64,000 bases of DNA from Bradyrhizobium sp. AZCC 1721 (GTDB taxonomy: Bacteria > Pseudomonadota > Alphaproteobacteria > Rhizobiales > Xanthobacteraceae), in assembly GCF_036924715.1 (NCBI RefSeq), contig NZ_JAZHSB010000001.1, forward strand, positions 5,075,001 to 5,139,000, read 5' to 3'. The notes beneath the pieces were generated by a model. The model had not been told where the DNA came from. It searched no databases and saw only the letters and a program-made list of their open reading frames with translations. Positions 43,279 to 52,387 of this stretch are shown here, piece by piece. A program made the position numbers and the translations under genes. The number at the start of each line of letters is the position of its first letter. Positions within the stretch are counted from its first letter, which is position 1.

Positions 43279-44790
43279 CTACGCCTTCGCCGGCCGCAAC
43301 ATGCGCGTGACGCTGGCGAACGCCTTGTCGATGACGGGCCAGAACAGCAACACGATCGCCAGTGTCGTGATCGAGCCGACCAGGCCATTCGACCAGAACA
43401 CCTTCAAATCGCCGCCGGCGCCGATCATCGACAGGCGAAACGCATCCTCGGCGCGGTTGCCGAGCACCAGCGCCAGCGTGAACGGCGCGAGCGGAATGCC
43501 GATCTTCTTGAAGACGTAGCCGACGACGCCGAAGCCCAGCATCAGCCAGATGTCGAAGATCGCGTTCTGGATCGCGTAGGCACCGATCGCGCAGGACACC
43601 ACGATCATCGGTGCTACGGCGGCGAACGGGACGCGCAGGACGGATGCGAAGATCGGCACCGTCGTCAGCACCAGCACGAGGCCGACGACGTTGCCGAGAT
43701 ACATCGACGCAATCAGGCCCCAGACGAAATCCTTGTGCTCGACGAACAGCAGCGGCCCGGGATTGAGCCCCCACACCATCAAGCCGCCGAGCAGGATCGC
43801 CGCGGTGCCCGAGCCCGGGATGCCGAGCGCGAGCATCGGCAGCAGCGCCGCGGTGCCGGAGGCGTGCGCCGCGGTCTCCGGCGCGAACACGCCCTCGATG
43901 CGGCCCTTGCCAAAGCTGTCCCGGTCCTTGGAGAAGCGCTTGGCGAGGTTGTACCCCATGAAGGACGCCGCAATCGCGCCGCCCGGCGTAATGCCGAGCC
44001 AGCAGCCGATGAAGGACGAGCGGAACAGCGTCACCCAGTATTTCGGCAGGTCCTTCCACACCGACAGCACCACGCGCAAGGAGATGCCGGCGGCGTGGCC
44101 GCGCAGCGCCAGCCGCTCCTCCATCGTGAGCAGGATCTCGCTGATGCCGAACAGGCCGATCACCGCGACCAGGAAGTTGACGCCGCGCAACAGCTCCGCC
44201 GAATCGAAGGTCATGCGCAACTGGCCGGACACGGTGTCCATGCCGATGCCCGCGAGCAAGAGACCGAGCGACATCGAAATGACGGTCTTGTGCTTGGCCT
44301 CGCGGCCGAGCCCGACAAAGGAGCAGAAGGTGAGCAGATACACCGCGAAGAATTCGGGCGGTCCGAATCTCAGCGCGAACGAGGAGATCATCGGCGCCAG
44401 GAACGTAATCAGCATCACCGCGACCAGCGAGCCGATGAACGACGAAGTGAAGGCCGCGGTCAGCGCTTCCGCCGCCCTGCCCTGCTGCGCCATCGGGTAA
44501 CCGTCGAAGGTGGTCGCGACCGACCAGGCTTCGCCCGGAATGTTGAACAGGATCGAGGTGATGGCGCCGCCGAACAGCGCACCCCAGTAGATGCAGGACA
44601 GCATCACGATCGCCGAGGTCGGGTCCATCGTGAACGTCAGGGGCAGCAGGATCGCGACGCCGTTCGGACCGCCGAGGCCGGGCAGCACGCCGACGAAAAT
44701 GCCGAGCACCAGCCCGGTCATCATCAGGAGCAGCGTCTTCCAGGTCAGCAGCACGGCGAAGCCGTGCATCAAGAGGCCCAAGGCTTCCAT
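43279..44790 (-). CDS. tctA: TTT family transporter large permease
   Basis: 503 residues with about 12 membrane helices. TctA signatures: GIFVGVLPGLGGPNGVAILL near residue 32, YWGALFGGAITSILFNIPGE near 70, GVNFLVAVIGLFGISEIL and the second repeat ALGIPGSGTAAILLGGLMVW. It is the main channel of tripartite tricarboxylate transporters. It ends convergent with the radical SAM gene 46 bp away. tctB precedes it; tctC is 3.5 kb upstream beyond the methionine-salvage genes. Confidence 0.93.
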   Translation of the reverse strand: MEALGLLMHGFAVLLTWKTLLLMMTGLVLGIFVGVLPGLGGPNGVAILLPLTFTMDPTSAIVMLSCIYWGALFGGAITSILFNIPGEAWSVATTFDGYPMAQQGRAAEALTAAFTSSFIGSLVAVMLITFLAPMISSFALRFGPPEFFAVYLLTFCSFVGLGREAKHKTVISMSLGLLLAGIGMDTVSGQLRMTFDSAELLRGVNFLVAVIGLFGISEILLTMEERLALRGHAAGISLRVVLSVWKDLPKYWVTLFRSSFIGCWLGITPGGAIAASFMGYNLAKRFSKDRDSFGKGRIEGVFAPETAAHASGTAALLPMLALGIPGSGTAAILLGGLMVWGLNPGPLLFVEHKDFVWGLIASMYLGNVVGLVLVLTTVPIFASVLRVPFAAVAPMIVVSCAIGAYAIQNAIFDIWLMLGFGVVGYVFKKIGIPLAPFTLALVLGNRAEDAFRLSMIGAGGDLKVFWSNGLVGSITTLAIVLLFWPVIDKAFASVTRMLRPAKA

Positions 44791-44826
44791 TTACGGGGCT
44801 TCCATGGCTTGTGTCCCACCGACCGG

Positions 44827-45369
44827 TTAGCGGCCGAGCGCCGCTTCGAGCGGGCCCTTTGGCATGATGACGTCGAAGGCGACGTCGAAGGTCACGAACA
44901 TCGCAGCGGTGAACACGACGGCGGTGAGCAGCGACTTCCACAACGCGATCTTGCCGACCAGACGCATGAAGCAGGAGATCAAAAGGAAGCTTGCGACATA
45001 GAGCCCGAGGAATTGCGTGGCGAGGCAGAACAGAACCGTCGGCACGAACACCGCCATCACGCGGCGAAGCTGCGCTTGCGTCACGAAGGATTCGGAGGCT
45101 TCCCGGCGCGACAGGAACGCCGCAACCAGGCCGTAGAGGCTGGCGCCACCGAGGATGATCGACAGGTAGAACGGAAAATAGCCGGGCTGCGGACCGGTGG
45201 ATTCCCAGCCCGCGCCCGTCCGCCAGTTGTCGTACCCGAGCGTCAGCGCAAGCGCGAGAAGCAGAAGGCAGACGGCCACGTCGACCACCCGAACGCTCGC
45301 CATCTGAGGCGAGTCCGCCTCCGGCGCGGTCGGATCCTCGACGACAATTTCGATGTCGGTATTGGACAT
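44827..45369 (-). CDS. tctB: TTT family transporter small permease
   Basis: 180 residues from ATG 45369; the open frame runs to 45477 but overlaps mtnA. Four hydrophobic segments (VAVCLLLLALALTLGY, YFPFYLSIILGGASLYGLVA, VFVPTVLFCLATQFLGLYVA, FLLISCFMRLVGKI) and the GPGYFP-like GPQPGYFPFYLS motif are typical of TctB. It pairs with TctA, whose gene starts 36 bp later. Confidence 0.85.
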   Translation of the reverse strand: MSNTDIEIVVEDPTAPEADSPQMASVRVVDVAVCLLLLALALTLGYDNWRTGAGWESTGPQPGYFPFYLSIILGGASLYGLVAAFLSRREASESFVTQAQLRRVMAVFVPTVLFCLATQFLGLYVASFLLISCFMRLVGKIALWKSLLTAVVFTAAMFVTFDVAFDVIMPKGPLEAALGR

Positions 45370-45430
45370 GGAGACGGTGCCCCCCCGGTACGACAGCCCT
45401 AAACGGGGATACGTGCCGACGTCGCCGGCG

Positions 45431-46534
45431 TCAATGTCCGGCGCTGCGCTCCGGAAATGCGCTCGCAAGTGCAGCACGATCGGGCCGCAGCAGGCCGCGT
45501 TCGGTGATCAAACCCGTCACCAACCGCGCCGGCGTGACGTCGAAGGCGTAATTGGCAACCGGCGAGCCGTCGGGAACCACGCGCACGGTCTCGACGCGCC
45601 CGTCAGTGGTGCGGCCGGTCATGGTCGCCACCTCCTCGGTGTTGCGCTGTTCAATCGGAATCTGCCTGATGCCGTCATCGATGCTGAAATCGATGGTGGG
45701 CGACGGCAGTGCAACATAGAACGGCACGCCGTTGTCATGGGCGGCGAGCGCCTTCAGATAGGTGCCGATCTTGTTGCAGACATCGCCACTGGCCGTCACC
45801 CGGTCGGTGCCAACGATCGCGAGGTCGACCATGTGGTGCTGCATCAGATGGCCGCCGGTGTTGTCGGGGATCACCGTGTGCGGCACGCCGTGGTGCCCGA
45901 GTTCCCAGGCAGTCAGCGAAGCGCCCTGATTGCGCGGCCGGGTCTCGTCAACCCAGACATGGACCTTCAGGCCGCTATCGTGGGCGAGGTAGATCGGCGC
46001 CGTGGCCGTGCCCCAGTCCACCGTCGCGAGCCAGCCGGCATTGCAATGGGTCAGGATATTGATCGGCTCGCCCGGCTGCTTCGTTGCCGCGATCTGTTCG
46101 ATCAACGCCAGACCATGCCGGCCGATCCCCTGGTTGATCGCGACGTCCTCATCGGCGATTTCGCCGGCGCGCTGGTAGGCTGCCGCGACGCGTTCCGACG
46201 CCGGCAGCGGCCGAAGCAAGCGCGCCATCTCGTCGAGCGCCCATTTCAGGTTGATCGCCGTCGGCCGTGCCGCCAGCAGCATGGCATAGGCGCGATCGAG
46301 CGCCGCATCGGAAGCGTCAGTGCGCATGGCGAGCGCCATGCCGTAAGCCGCAGTCGCGCCGATCAGCGGCGCGCCGCGCACCAGCATGGAGCGGATGGCC
46401 TCGGTCGCATCCGCGGCGCTCGCGATACGCGCCACCACGAATTCATGCGGCAATCGCCGCTGGTCGATCGCGCTGACCGTCCAGCCGTCGTCCTCGAGCC
46501 AGATGCTGCGAAAATGCCGGCCATCGACCTTCAT
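45431..46534 (-). CDS. mtnA: S-methyl-5-thioribose-1-phosphate isomerase
   Basis: 367 residues. Family motifs: RGAPLIGATAAYG (from residue 53), the catalytic Cys164 in ILTHCNAGWLAT, DETRPRNQGASLTAWEL and the catalytic Asp244 in IVGTDRVTASGDV. It converts 5-methylthioribose-1-phosphate to the ribulose form in methylthioadenosine (MTA) recycling. It directly follows mtnP on the minus strand. The downstream classical salvage genes (mtnB, mtnC, mtnD) are not in the window. Confidence 0.94.
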   Translation of the reverse strand: MKVDGRHFRSIWLEDDGWTVSAIDQRRLPHEFVVARIASAADATEAIRSMLVRGAPLIGATAAYGMALAMRTDASDAALDRAYAMLLAARPTAINLKWALDEMARLLRPLPASERVAAAYQRAGEIADEDVAINQGIGRHGLALIEQIAATKQPGEPINILTHCNAGWLATVDWGTATAPIYLAHDSGLKVHVWVDETRPRNQGASLTAWELGHHGVPHTVIPDNTGGHLMQHHMVDLAIVGTDRVTASGDVCNKIGTYLKALAAHDNGVPFYVALPSPTIDFSIDDGIRQIPIEQRNTEEVATMTGRTTDGRVETVRVVPDGSPVANYAFDVTPARLVTGLITERGLLRPDRAALASAFPERSAGH

Positions 46535-46575
46535 GTCCTACGCCCTTCGCGTCGTGCGCCCGCTGGAAGACATCC

Positions 46576-47451
46576 TCACGACCGTAGCACCCTTCCGGCC
46601 ACGGCATCGAGCTTGGCGAGCAATTCTGCATCGCGCGCTTCCGGCGCCGTGATCAGGGCGGTGTCCAGCGCCTTGTCCGAGCCGATCGGGCACGGCTCAT
46701 GCTCACGCGGGAAATCCCGGGCGAGACGCGCAACCAGCGCCTTGGCCTTGCCGGCATTCGAGTTCAGCACGCGAATGATATCCTGCACGGTGACCGCCTC
46801 ATGATGAGGATGCCAGCAATCGTAATCGGTGACCATCGCCACGCTGGCGTAGCAGATCTCGGCCTCGCGGGCGAGTTTTGCCTCGGGCATGTTGGTCATG
46901 CCAATCACCGAATGACCCTGCGCCTTATAAGTCTGGCTCTCCGCGAGGCTGGAGAACTGCGGCCCTTCCATGCAGACATAGGTGCCGCCCCGCACCGCCG
47001 CGATCCCCTCAGCCTCGGCCGCTGCCGCCAGATGCACATGCAGCCGCGGCGAAACCGGATGGGCCATCGAGACATGGGCGACGCAACCCTTGCCGAAGAA
47101 CGAGCTCTCACGGCGATAGGTGCGGTCGACGAACTGATCGACCAGCACAAACGTGCCGGGCGGCAGTTCCTCCTTGAAGGAGCCACAGGCCGACAGCGAA
47201 ACCAGGTCGGTAACCCCTGCCCGTTTCAGCACGTCGATATTGGCGCGGTAGTTGATGTCGGAGGGCGAGAGCACATGCCCCTTGCCATGGCGCGGCAGGA
47301 ACGCGACCGGCAGCCCGGCGATGATGCCGCGCATCAGCGGCGCGGACGGCTCGCCCCACGGGCTGTTGATGGTTTCCTCGCGGACATCCTCGAGCCCCGG
47401 CAGGTCGTAGATGCCGGATCCGCCGATGATGCCAAGCACGGCACGCGTCAT
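46576..47451 (-). CDS. mtnP: S-methyl-5'-thioadenosine phosphorylase
   Basis: 291 residues from ATG 47451. It begins TRAVLGIIGGSGIYDLPGLE, with FLPRHGKGHVLSPSDINYRA, SACGSFKEELPPG, GGTYVCMEGPQFSSLAES and MTNMPEAKLAREAE, all typical of MtnP. It releases adenine from MTA with phosphate, yielding MTR-1-phosphate for MtnA. The gene is divergent from a class II aldolase gene, with 91 bp between starts. Confidence 0.94.
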   Translation of the reverse strand: MTRAVLGIIGGSGIYDLPGLEDVREETINSPWGEPSAPLMRGIIAGLPVAFLPRHGKGHVLSPSDINYRANIDVLKRAGVTDLVSLSACGSFKEELPPGTFVLVDQFVDRTYRRESSFFGKGCVAHVSMAHPVSPRLHVHLAAAAEAEGIAAVRGGTYVCMEGPQFSSLAESQTYKAQGHSVIGMTNMPEAKLAREAEICYASVAMVTDYDCWHPHHEAVTVQDIIRVLNSNAGKAKALVARLARDFPREHEPCPIGSDKALDTALITAPEARDAELLAKLDAVAGRVLRS

Positions 47452-47542
47452 GACTTCTCCCACTTACGATTACACGGAAGATGTTCGACTATACTGCGCC
47501 GCAATAATCAAGCATTGTCGCACGGTTGCAAGAGGCCACAAA

Positions 47543-48193
47543 ATGCCGACCAGGAACGACCGGGAAAAACGTCAATCCATCATCGATGCCTGCCTGCGCA
47601 TGACTGCACTCGGCATCAATCAAGGGACGTCGGGCAATATCAGCCTGCGCCACGGCGATGGTATGCTGATCACCCCGACCAGCACGCCCTACGAGGCGAT
47701 GAAGCCCGAGCAGATCGTCTACATGCACCTCGACGGCAACCACGATCCCGCCCAGCGCCCATCAAGCGAGTGGCGGTTTCACCGCGACATCCTCAAGGCC
47801 CGCCCGGAGGTGCAGGCGATCGTCCACGCCCATCCGCCCTACTCGACCATGCTGGCGATCATGGGCATGGAGATTCCGCCGGTGCACTACATGGTGGCCG
47901 TCGCCGGTGGCGACACCATCCGCTGCGCGCCGTATGCGACCTTCGGCACCCAGGAGCTCTCCGAACACGCCGTCCGCGCGCTGGAGGGACGGCTGGCCTG
48001 CCTGCTCGAACATCACGGCATGATCGCGATCGGGCCGTCACTGGCAAAGGCGATGTGGCTTGCAGTCGAGGTCGAAACGCTGGCGCGGCAATATCACGGC
48101 TGCCTGCAGATCGGCACGCCGCCATTGCTGTCAAGTGCGGAAATCGAAAAAGTCCGCCTCCGCATGGCCGGATACGGCCACGCGGAGGAGTAA
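47543..48193 (+). CDS. Class II (zinc) aldolase, candidate MTRu-1P aldolase
   Basis: 216 residues from ATG 47543 with AGAGG upstream; the open frame extends left over the promoter region but its extra 44 residues overlap mtnP. The FucA/AraD fold has NQGTSGNISLRHGDGMLITP, the base Glu76 in PSSEWRFH, zinc ligands H95 and H97 in VHAHPPYST and a third in LLEHHGMIAIG. In the DHAP shunt, a similar aldolase (Ald2) splits 5-methylthioribulose-1-phosphate into DHAP and methylthioacetaldehyde. Position beside mtnP and mtnA supports that role. Fuculose/rhamnulose phosphate aldolase is the alternative. Confidence 0.85.
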   Translation: MPTRNDREKRQSIIDACLRMTALGINQGTSGNISLRHGDGMLITPTSTPYEAMKPEQIVYMHLDGNHDPAQRPSSEWRFHRDILKARPEVQAIVHAHPPYSTMLAIMGMEIPPVHYMVAVAGGDTIRCAPYATFGTQELSEHAVRALEGRLACLLEHHGMIAIGPSLAKAMWLAVEVETLARQYHGCLQIGTPPLLSSAEIEKVRLRMAGYGHAEE

Positions 48194-48198
48194 TCGCG

Positions 48199-49185
48199 TT
48201 ACTTCGCGACGAAGCCCGCTTCCTTCATGAGCGAGGCATTCAGCTTGTCGTCCTCTTCGAGGAATTTCAGCATGTCCTTGCCGGTCAGGAAGATCGGCTT
48301 GAGCGCCTGCTTCTCCATATAGTCCTTGTATTCCGGCGTCTGCGTCACCTTCTGGAACAGGTCGACATAGAACGCCTGCTGCTCCGGCGTCACCTTGCCG
48401 GGCAGGAACATCGCGCGCAGCATCAGGTACTGCACGTCGAGCCCTTCCTCCTTGCAGGTCGGGACGTCGTTCCAGGACTGCGTCTCCGTGACCTTGGCTT
48501 TGTAGGAAATGCGCTCCTTGTCGAACACGCACAGCGCGCGGACCTGTCCGGCGCGCCAGACTTCGAGGTTTTCAGACGGGTTATTGACATTGGCTTCGGT
48601 GTGCTTGCCGACAAGCTGCGTCGCCGCCTCGCCGCCGGACTTGTAGGGCAGATAGGAGAATTTTGCGCCGGTCTTCTGCTCCATGAAAACCGTCAACACA
48701 TGGTCCTCGCGCTTGGAGCCGGTGCCGCCCATCTTGAACGGCGAGTTCGCCGCCTTGGCGGCGGCGATGAAATCCTTCACCGTCTTCGGACCCTCGGCAT
48801 TGTCCCACAGCACGAACTGGTCGAGCGCGACCACCGACACCGGCGTCAGGTCACGCCAGTTGAACGGGATCTTGGCCGACAGCGGCAGCATGTAGATCAG
48901 GGAATAGGCGACCAGCACCTTGTTGGGATCGCCGTCGCTGGATTTCATGTACATCAGCGCCTCGGCGCCGGACGCCCCGCCCTTGAGCGACACAACCATC
49001 GGCTGCTTCATCAAATTGTTCTTTTGGATCGCCGCCTGCATCATCCGCGCCATCTGGTCGGAGGCACCGCCGGCGCCGGCCGCGACCACGATTTCCACCG
49101 GCTTGGTCGGCTCCCAAGCGGCAAACGCAGGGGTGGTTGCGATCAGGGCCGTCAAGGCGGCCGCGGCTTTGAGGATCTGTCCCAC
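48199..49185 (-). CDS. tctC: TTT family substrate-binding protein
   Basis: 328 residues from GTG 49185 with GGGAAG upstream. The signal peptide ends near TTPAFAAW. The mature part has the Bug/TctC features VEIVVAAGAGGASDQMARMM, PFKMGGTGSKREDH and YLPYKSGGEAATQLVGKHTE. It binds an organic acid or other polar solute in the periplasm for TctAB. It ends 5 bp from the convergent aldolase gene. The distance from tctBA, with MTA genes between, is unusual. Confidence 0.9.
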   Translation of the reverse strand: MGQILKAAAALTALIATTPAFAAWEPTKPVEIVVAAGAGGASDQMARMMQAAIQKNNLMKQPMVVSLKGGASGAEALMYMKSSDGDPNKVLVAYSLIYMLPLSAKIPFNWRDLTPVSVVALDQFVLWDNAEGPKTVKDFIAAAKAANSPFKMGGTGSKREDHVLTVFMEQKTGAKFSYLPYKSGGEAATQLVGKHTEANVNNPSENLEVWRAGQVRALCVFDKERISYKAKVTETQSWNDVPTCKEEGLDVQYLMLRAMFLPGKVTPEQQAFYVDLFQKVTQTPEYKDYMEKQALKPIFLTGKDMLKFLEEDDKLNASLMKEAGFVAK

Positions 49186-49438
49186 GAGTTTCTTCCCTAT
49201 GTATTTGCAAGACCTGGAAAATCAGATCTGTCTGGTTGCCACATCTTGCGAGCGAACCGATCAGAGTTCAAGCTGCACCGCAATGTGCCGCCCATGACCT
49301 TGGCATCAGGTGCAAATCCTTCCTGTAAGAGGGCCTCAGCTACCAACAGCCGAATCCAATCTCGCCGCTTTTCCATTGTGCGGCGGCGAGCGGGCCCGTT
49401 TAATGCACGCTACAAGAAACAGGAGGAGGAGAGACTGA

Positions 49439-49810
49439 ATGAGAAGGATTTTGGTGACTGCCCTCATGGGTGCGGCGCTGACCCTCGCGGGGTGCGGACG
49501 GGATCCAGGACCGAAAGGAGATACCGGCCCACAAGGACCGGCCGGGCCGCAGGGCGTGCAGGGCTTGCAAGGCGTGCCCGGCCCTCAAGGGCAACAGGGT
49601 CCCCAAGGGCCACAGGGACCGCAGGGTGTACCCGGTCCGAAAGGCGATCCCGGACCGGCTGGCGCTTCCATCAGGTCGGTTCAGGCCAGCGGCGAGGTCG
49701 GCTGCGATGCAAATGAAAACCTGGTGTCGGTGTTCTGTCCGTCAGGCGGTGTCCCCGATGGCGCCAAGTGCGGCACCGGTCCGGCCGTTGGTCTTTGTCT
49801 CAAGAAGTAG
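49439..49810 (+). CDS. Collagen-like repeat lipoprotein
   Basis: 123 residues. The signal peptide ends in a lipobox LAGC (Cys19), so the protein is probably lipidated. Residues 24-77 are 18 uninterrupted Gly-x-y triplets, mostly GPQ, GPK and GVP, as in bacterial collagen-like proteins. The remaining 45 residues contain four Cys (GEVGCDANENLVSVFCPSGG and then CGTGPAVGLC), likely two disulfides. It probably forms trimeric stalks at the cell envelope. AGGAGGAG precedes the ATG. Confidence 0.83.
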   Translation: MRRILVTALMGAALTLAGCGRDPGPKGDTGPQGPAGPQGVQGLQGVPGPQGQQGPQGPQGPQGVPGPKGDPGPAGASIRSVQASGEVGCDANENLVSVFCPSGGVPDGAKCGTGPAVGLCLKK

Positions 49811-49856
49811 CGCCCGGTTGCGCTACGATCCGACGAATAATGGTCGGCGAAAAAGC

Positions 49857-50186
49857 ATGAAAGCGTTCGCGATTGGTTTTCTCCTGGCTTGCCTTGCCAC
49901 CACCGCGGACGCCGGCTCCTCAATAATTGGTGCGGGCTCTCAAACCTGCACGGCTTGGACCAACCGCAAGAAGAATGCGGTCGTCAAAGGAAGCTTTGAA
50001 TCCTGGCTGGTTGGATTTATCAGCGGCCTGAACATCAGCGGCGAGCGGGACATGGTGGGTGGCGGCGACTTCGATGCGATCATCGCGTGGATGGATCAAC
50101 GTTGCCTCACCACGCCCTCAGACAGAATAGGTATCGCGGCGCTCGACCTCGGTATGGAATTGGCCAAGAAGGCCGCCAAACCATAG
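49857..50186 (+). CDS. Small secreted protein of unknown function
   Basis: 109 residues from ATG 49857, 46 bp after the collagen-like gene. The signal peptide is MKAFAIGFLLACLATTADAG. The mature part has two Cys (GSQTCTAWTN and MDQRCLTTPSD) and the pattern SWLVGFISGLNISG, IIAWMDQRC, then a C-terminal helix. This resembles small periplasmic Rap1a/Tai-like or HdeA-like proteins, but I cannot assign a family with confidence. Possibly co-transcribed with the collagen-like gene. Confidence 0.68.
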   Translation: MKAFAIGFLLACLATTADAGSSIIGAGSQTCTAWTNRKKNAVVKGSFESWLVGFISGLNISGERDMVGGGDFDAIIAWMDQRCLTTPSDRIGIAALDLGMELAKKAAKP

Positions 50187-50212
50187 TGCGCGGTTCTGAA
50201 CGCTTGGGTACC

Positions 50213-51010
50213 CTATTTGCCCTTCCAGTTCGGCGAGCGCTTGTTGAGGAACGCGTCCATTCCCTCGCGGAAGTCCTCGCTCATATAGGCGCGAAGGATC
50301 AGGTCCTCGCCCTCGTCACGCGTCAATGTCCGCCGGATGCGGCGCACCGCTTCCTTGGTGACTTCGATCGTGATCGGCGCATGGCTCGCAACGAGCTTCG
50401 CAGTCTCGTCGGCGCGGCGCTGCAACGTTGCGACATCGGGCACCACCTCATTGAGCAGCCCGAGCGCCAACGCTTCCGGCGCTTCCACCAGTCGCGCCTT
50501 GAAGATCAGGTCCTTGGTCCGCGCGGGGCCGACCAGCGAAACCAGCCTGGAGATATTGGACATCGACAGGCAATTGCCGAGTGTACGCGCGATCGGAAAG
50601 CCGATCCGCGTTGTCGCGGTACCGATGCGGATGTCGCAGCACGCCGCAATCCCGGCCCCGCCGCCAGTGCAGGCGCCGGCAATCGCCGCGATCGTCGGCA
50701 CCCGGCAGGCCTCCAGCGCACCGAGCACGCGGTCGATCCGCGCCTCATAGTCGAGCGCGTCCTGTGCGGTCTTGAAGGCGCGGAACTGCGAAATGTCGGT
50801 GCCCGATGCGAACGCCTTGTCGCCGGCGCCGGTCAAGATCATCGCCTTGATCGAGCGATCGTTGTTGATGGTCTCGCAGATCGCCGCCATCTGCTCGTAC
50901 ATGGCAAAGGTCAGCGCGTTGCGCGCCTGCGGACGGTTGAACGTCAGCCGGGCGATGCCGTCCTCGACGGAATAGATCAGGTCTTCGGTCGAAGCTACCG
51001 GAGCGTTCAT
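50213..51010 (-). CDS. Enoyl-CoA hydratase/isomerase family protein
   Basis: 265 residues from ATG 51010 (GAGAGAG upstream); the frame extends to a TTG at 51040. Crotonase features: ARLTFNRPQARNALTFAMYE, AFASGTDISQFRAF (oxyanion hole), ACTGGGAGIAACCDIRIG, and FREGMDAFLNKRSPNWKGK at the end. The usual catalytic Glu of hydratases near ARIGFPEV is replaced by FPIARTLG, so the reaction may differ. It lies 36 bp after the first aminotransferase gene and may be in its operon. Confidence 0.85.
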   Translation of the reverse strand: MNAPVASTEDLIYSVEDGIARLTFNRPQARNALTFAMYEQMAAICETINNDRSIKAMILTGAGDKAFASGTDISQFRAFKTAQDALDYEARIDRVLGALEACRVPTIAAIAGACTGGGAGIAACCDIRIGTATTRIGFPIARTLGNCLSMSNISRLVSLVGPARTKDLIFKARLVEAPEALALGLLNEVVPDVATLQRRADETAKLVASHAPITIEVTKEAVRRIRRTLTRDEGEDLILRAYMSEDFREGMDAFLNKRSPNWKGK

Positions 51011-51046
51011 AGCAGCTCTCTCTATTTTTGTTTCGGTCAAACAGGC

Positions 51047-52246
51047 TCAGGCAACGGCGGCCTTCGGCATCGCCACGACGTCGCGTCCCTTGAGCACTTC
51101 CATCGCCGCCAGCACGCCACCGCCGCGATGCGGCACCTTGGCGAGATCGAGACCCATCTCGACACCCGCCAGCGTGCCCATCAGCATCAGGTCGTTGAAG
51201 TGTCCGATATGGCCGATCCGGAACACCTTGCCCTTGATCTTGTTCAGGCCGGTGCCGAGCGACATATCGAAGTTTTCCAGCACGACCTTGCGGAAGTTGT
51301 CGGCGTCATGGCCTTCCGGCATGACGACGCCGGTCAGCGCGGGCGAATGCGCGCCCTGCTCCTGACATTGCGTTTCCAGCCCCCACACCTTGATGGCCGC
51401 GCGCGTCGCGGCGCTGTGGCGCTTGTGGCGGGCGAAGACATTCTCGAGGCCCTCCTCCTCGAGCATCTTGACCGCTTCGCGCAGCCCGAACAGCAGGTTC
51501 GTTGCCGGCGTGTAGGGCCAGGTGCCCGCCATGTTGATCGCGATGACTTCCTGCCAGTCCCAATAAGAGCGCATCGCGGGATTGGCCTTCGCCACCGCGA
51601 GCGCCTTTTCCGAGATGGCGTTGAAGCCGAGACCCGGCGGCAGCATCAGGCCTTTCTGCGCCCCAGCGACCGAGACGTCGATGCCCCAGGCGTCGTGCTC
51701 ATATTCCAGCGATCCCAGACCAGAGATGGTGTCGACCATCAAGAGCGCGGGATGGTTGACGCGGTCGAGAACCTTGCGGACGTCCTGCGGATGGGTGACG
51801 CAGCCGGTCGAAGTCTCGTTGTGGACCACGCATACGGCCTTGACCTTGTGCGCCTTGTCGGCCGACAGCCGCGCCTCAATCTGCTCGAGGTCTGCGCCAT
51901 GACGCCAGTCACCGGGAATGAAATCCACGTCGAGCTTGAATTTGTCAGCGATGCCGCGCCACAACACGGCAAACTGCCCAGTCTCCGCCATCAGCACTTT
52001 GTCGCCCGGCTGCAGCGTATTGACGAGTGCCGCCTCCCATGCGCCCGTGCCGGACGACGGATAGATGATAACCGGCTGTTTGGTGCGGAACACCCGCTGC
52101 ATGGCCGCCAGCACGGCATGACCAACCTCGGCGAACTCGGGACCCCGGTGGTCCATGGTCGGCATGTCCATGGCGCGCAGCACCCGGTCCGGCACGTTGG
52201 TCGGTCCCGGAATCTGCAGAAAATGCCTTCCAGTATGCACAGTCAT
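51047..52246 (-). CDS. Class V aminotransferase, serine-glyoxylate type (copy 1)
   Basis: 399 residues from ATG 52246 with AAGGA upstream; the longer open frame adds an unlikely 30 residues. It begins GRHFLQIPGPTNVPDRVLRA and has IYPSSGTGAWEAALVNTL, VVHNETSTGCVTHPQDVR, LLMVDTISGLGSLEYEHDAW and the PLP Lys in GAQKGLMLPPGLGFNA. It matches serine-glyoxylate aminotransferase (SgaA), which forms glycine and hydroxypyruvate. A clear paralogue lies immediately upstream. Confidence 0.9.
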   Translation of the reverse strand: MTVHTGRHFLQIPGPTNVPDRVLRAMDMPTMDHRGPEFAEVGHAVLAAMQRVFRTKQPVIIYPSSGTGAWEAALVNTLQPGDKVLMAETGQFAVLWRGIADKFKLDVDFIPGDWRHGADLEQIEARLSADKAHKVKAVCVVHNETSTGCVTHPQDVRKVLDRVNHPALLMVDTISGLGSLEYEHDAWGIDVSVAGAQKGLMLPPGLGFNAISEKALAVAKANPAMRSYWDWQEVIAINMAGTWPYTPATNLLFGLREAVKMLEEEGLENVFARHKRHSAATRAAIKVWGLETQCQEQGAHSPALTGVVMPEGHDADNFRKVVLENFDMSLGTGLNKIKGKVFRIGHIGHFNDLMLMGTLAGVEMGLDLAKVPHRGGGVLAAMEVLKGRDVVAMPKAAVA

Positions 52247-52387
52247 GGGCGTCCTTCCCGGTATTGCCTTGGCGTTTCGAGCCGCTCGAATATCACCATT
52301 CGGCGGGCTTGTCGCCCGCCGGACGCAGCACGTCAATGCGCAAGGAGCAGGGCTGGAGCGGCGTCGCCGGCAGGCGCGACCCGCTGG

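Noticed and set aside
43229..44941. A 570-codon minus-strand frame over tctA
   Set aside because: It is a shifted frame of tctA, whose own frame has all the family motifs.
46699..49716. A plus-strand open frame of about 1000 codons across mtnP and tctC
   Set aside because: It is antisense to well-supported genes and its translation is low-complexity His/Arg/Gly-rich, an effect of high GC.
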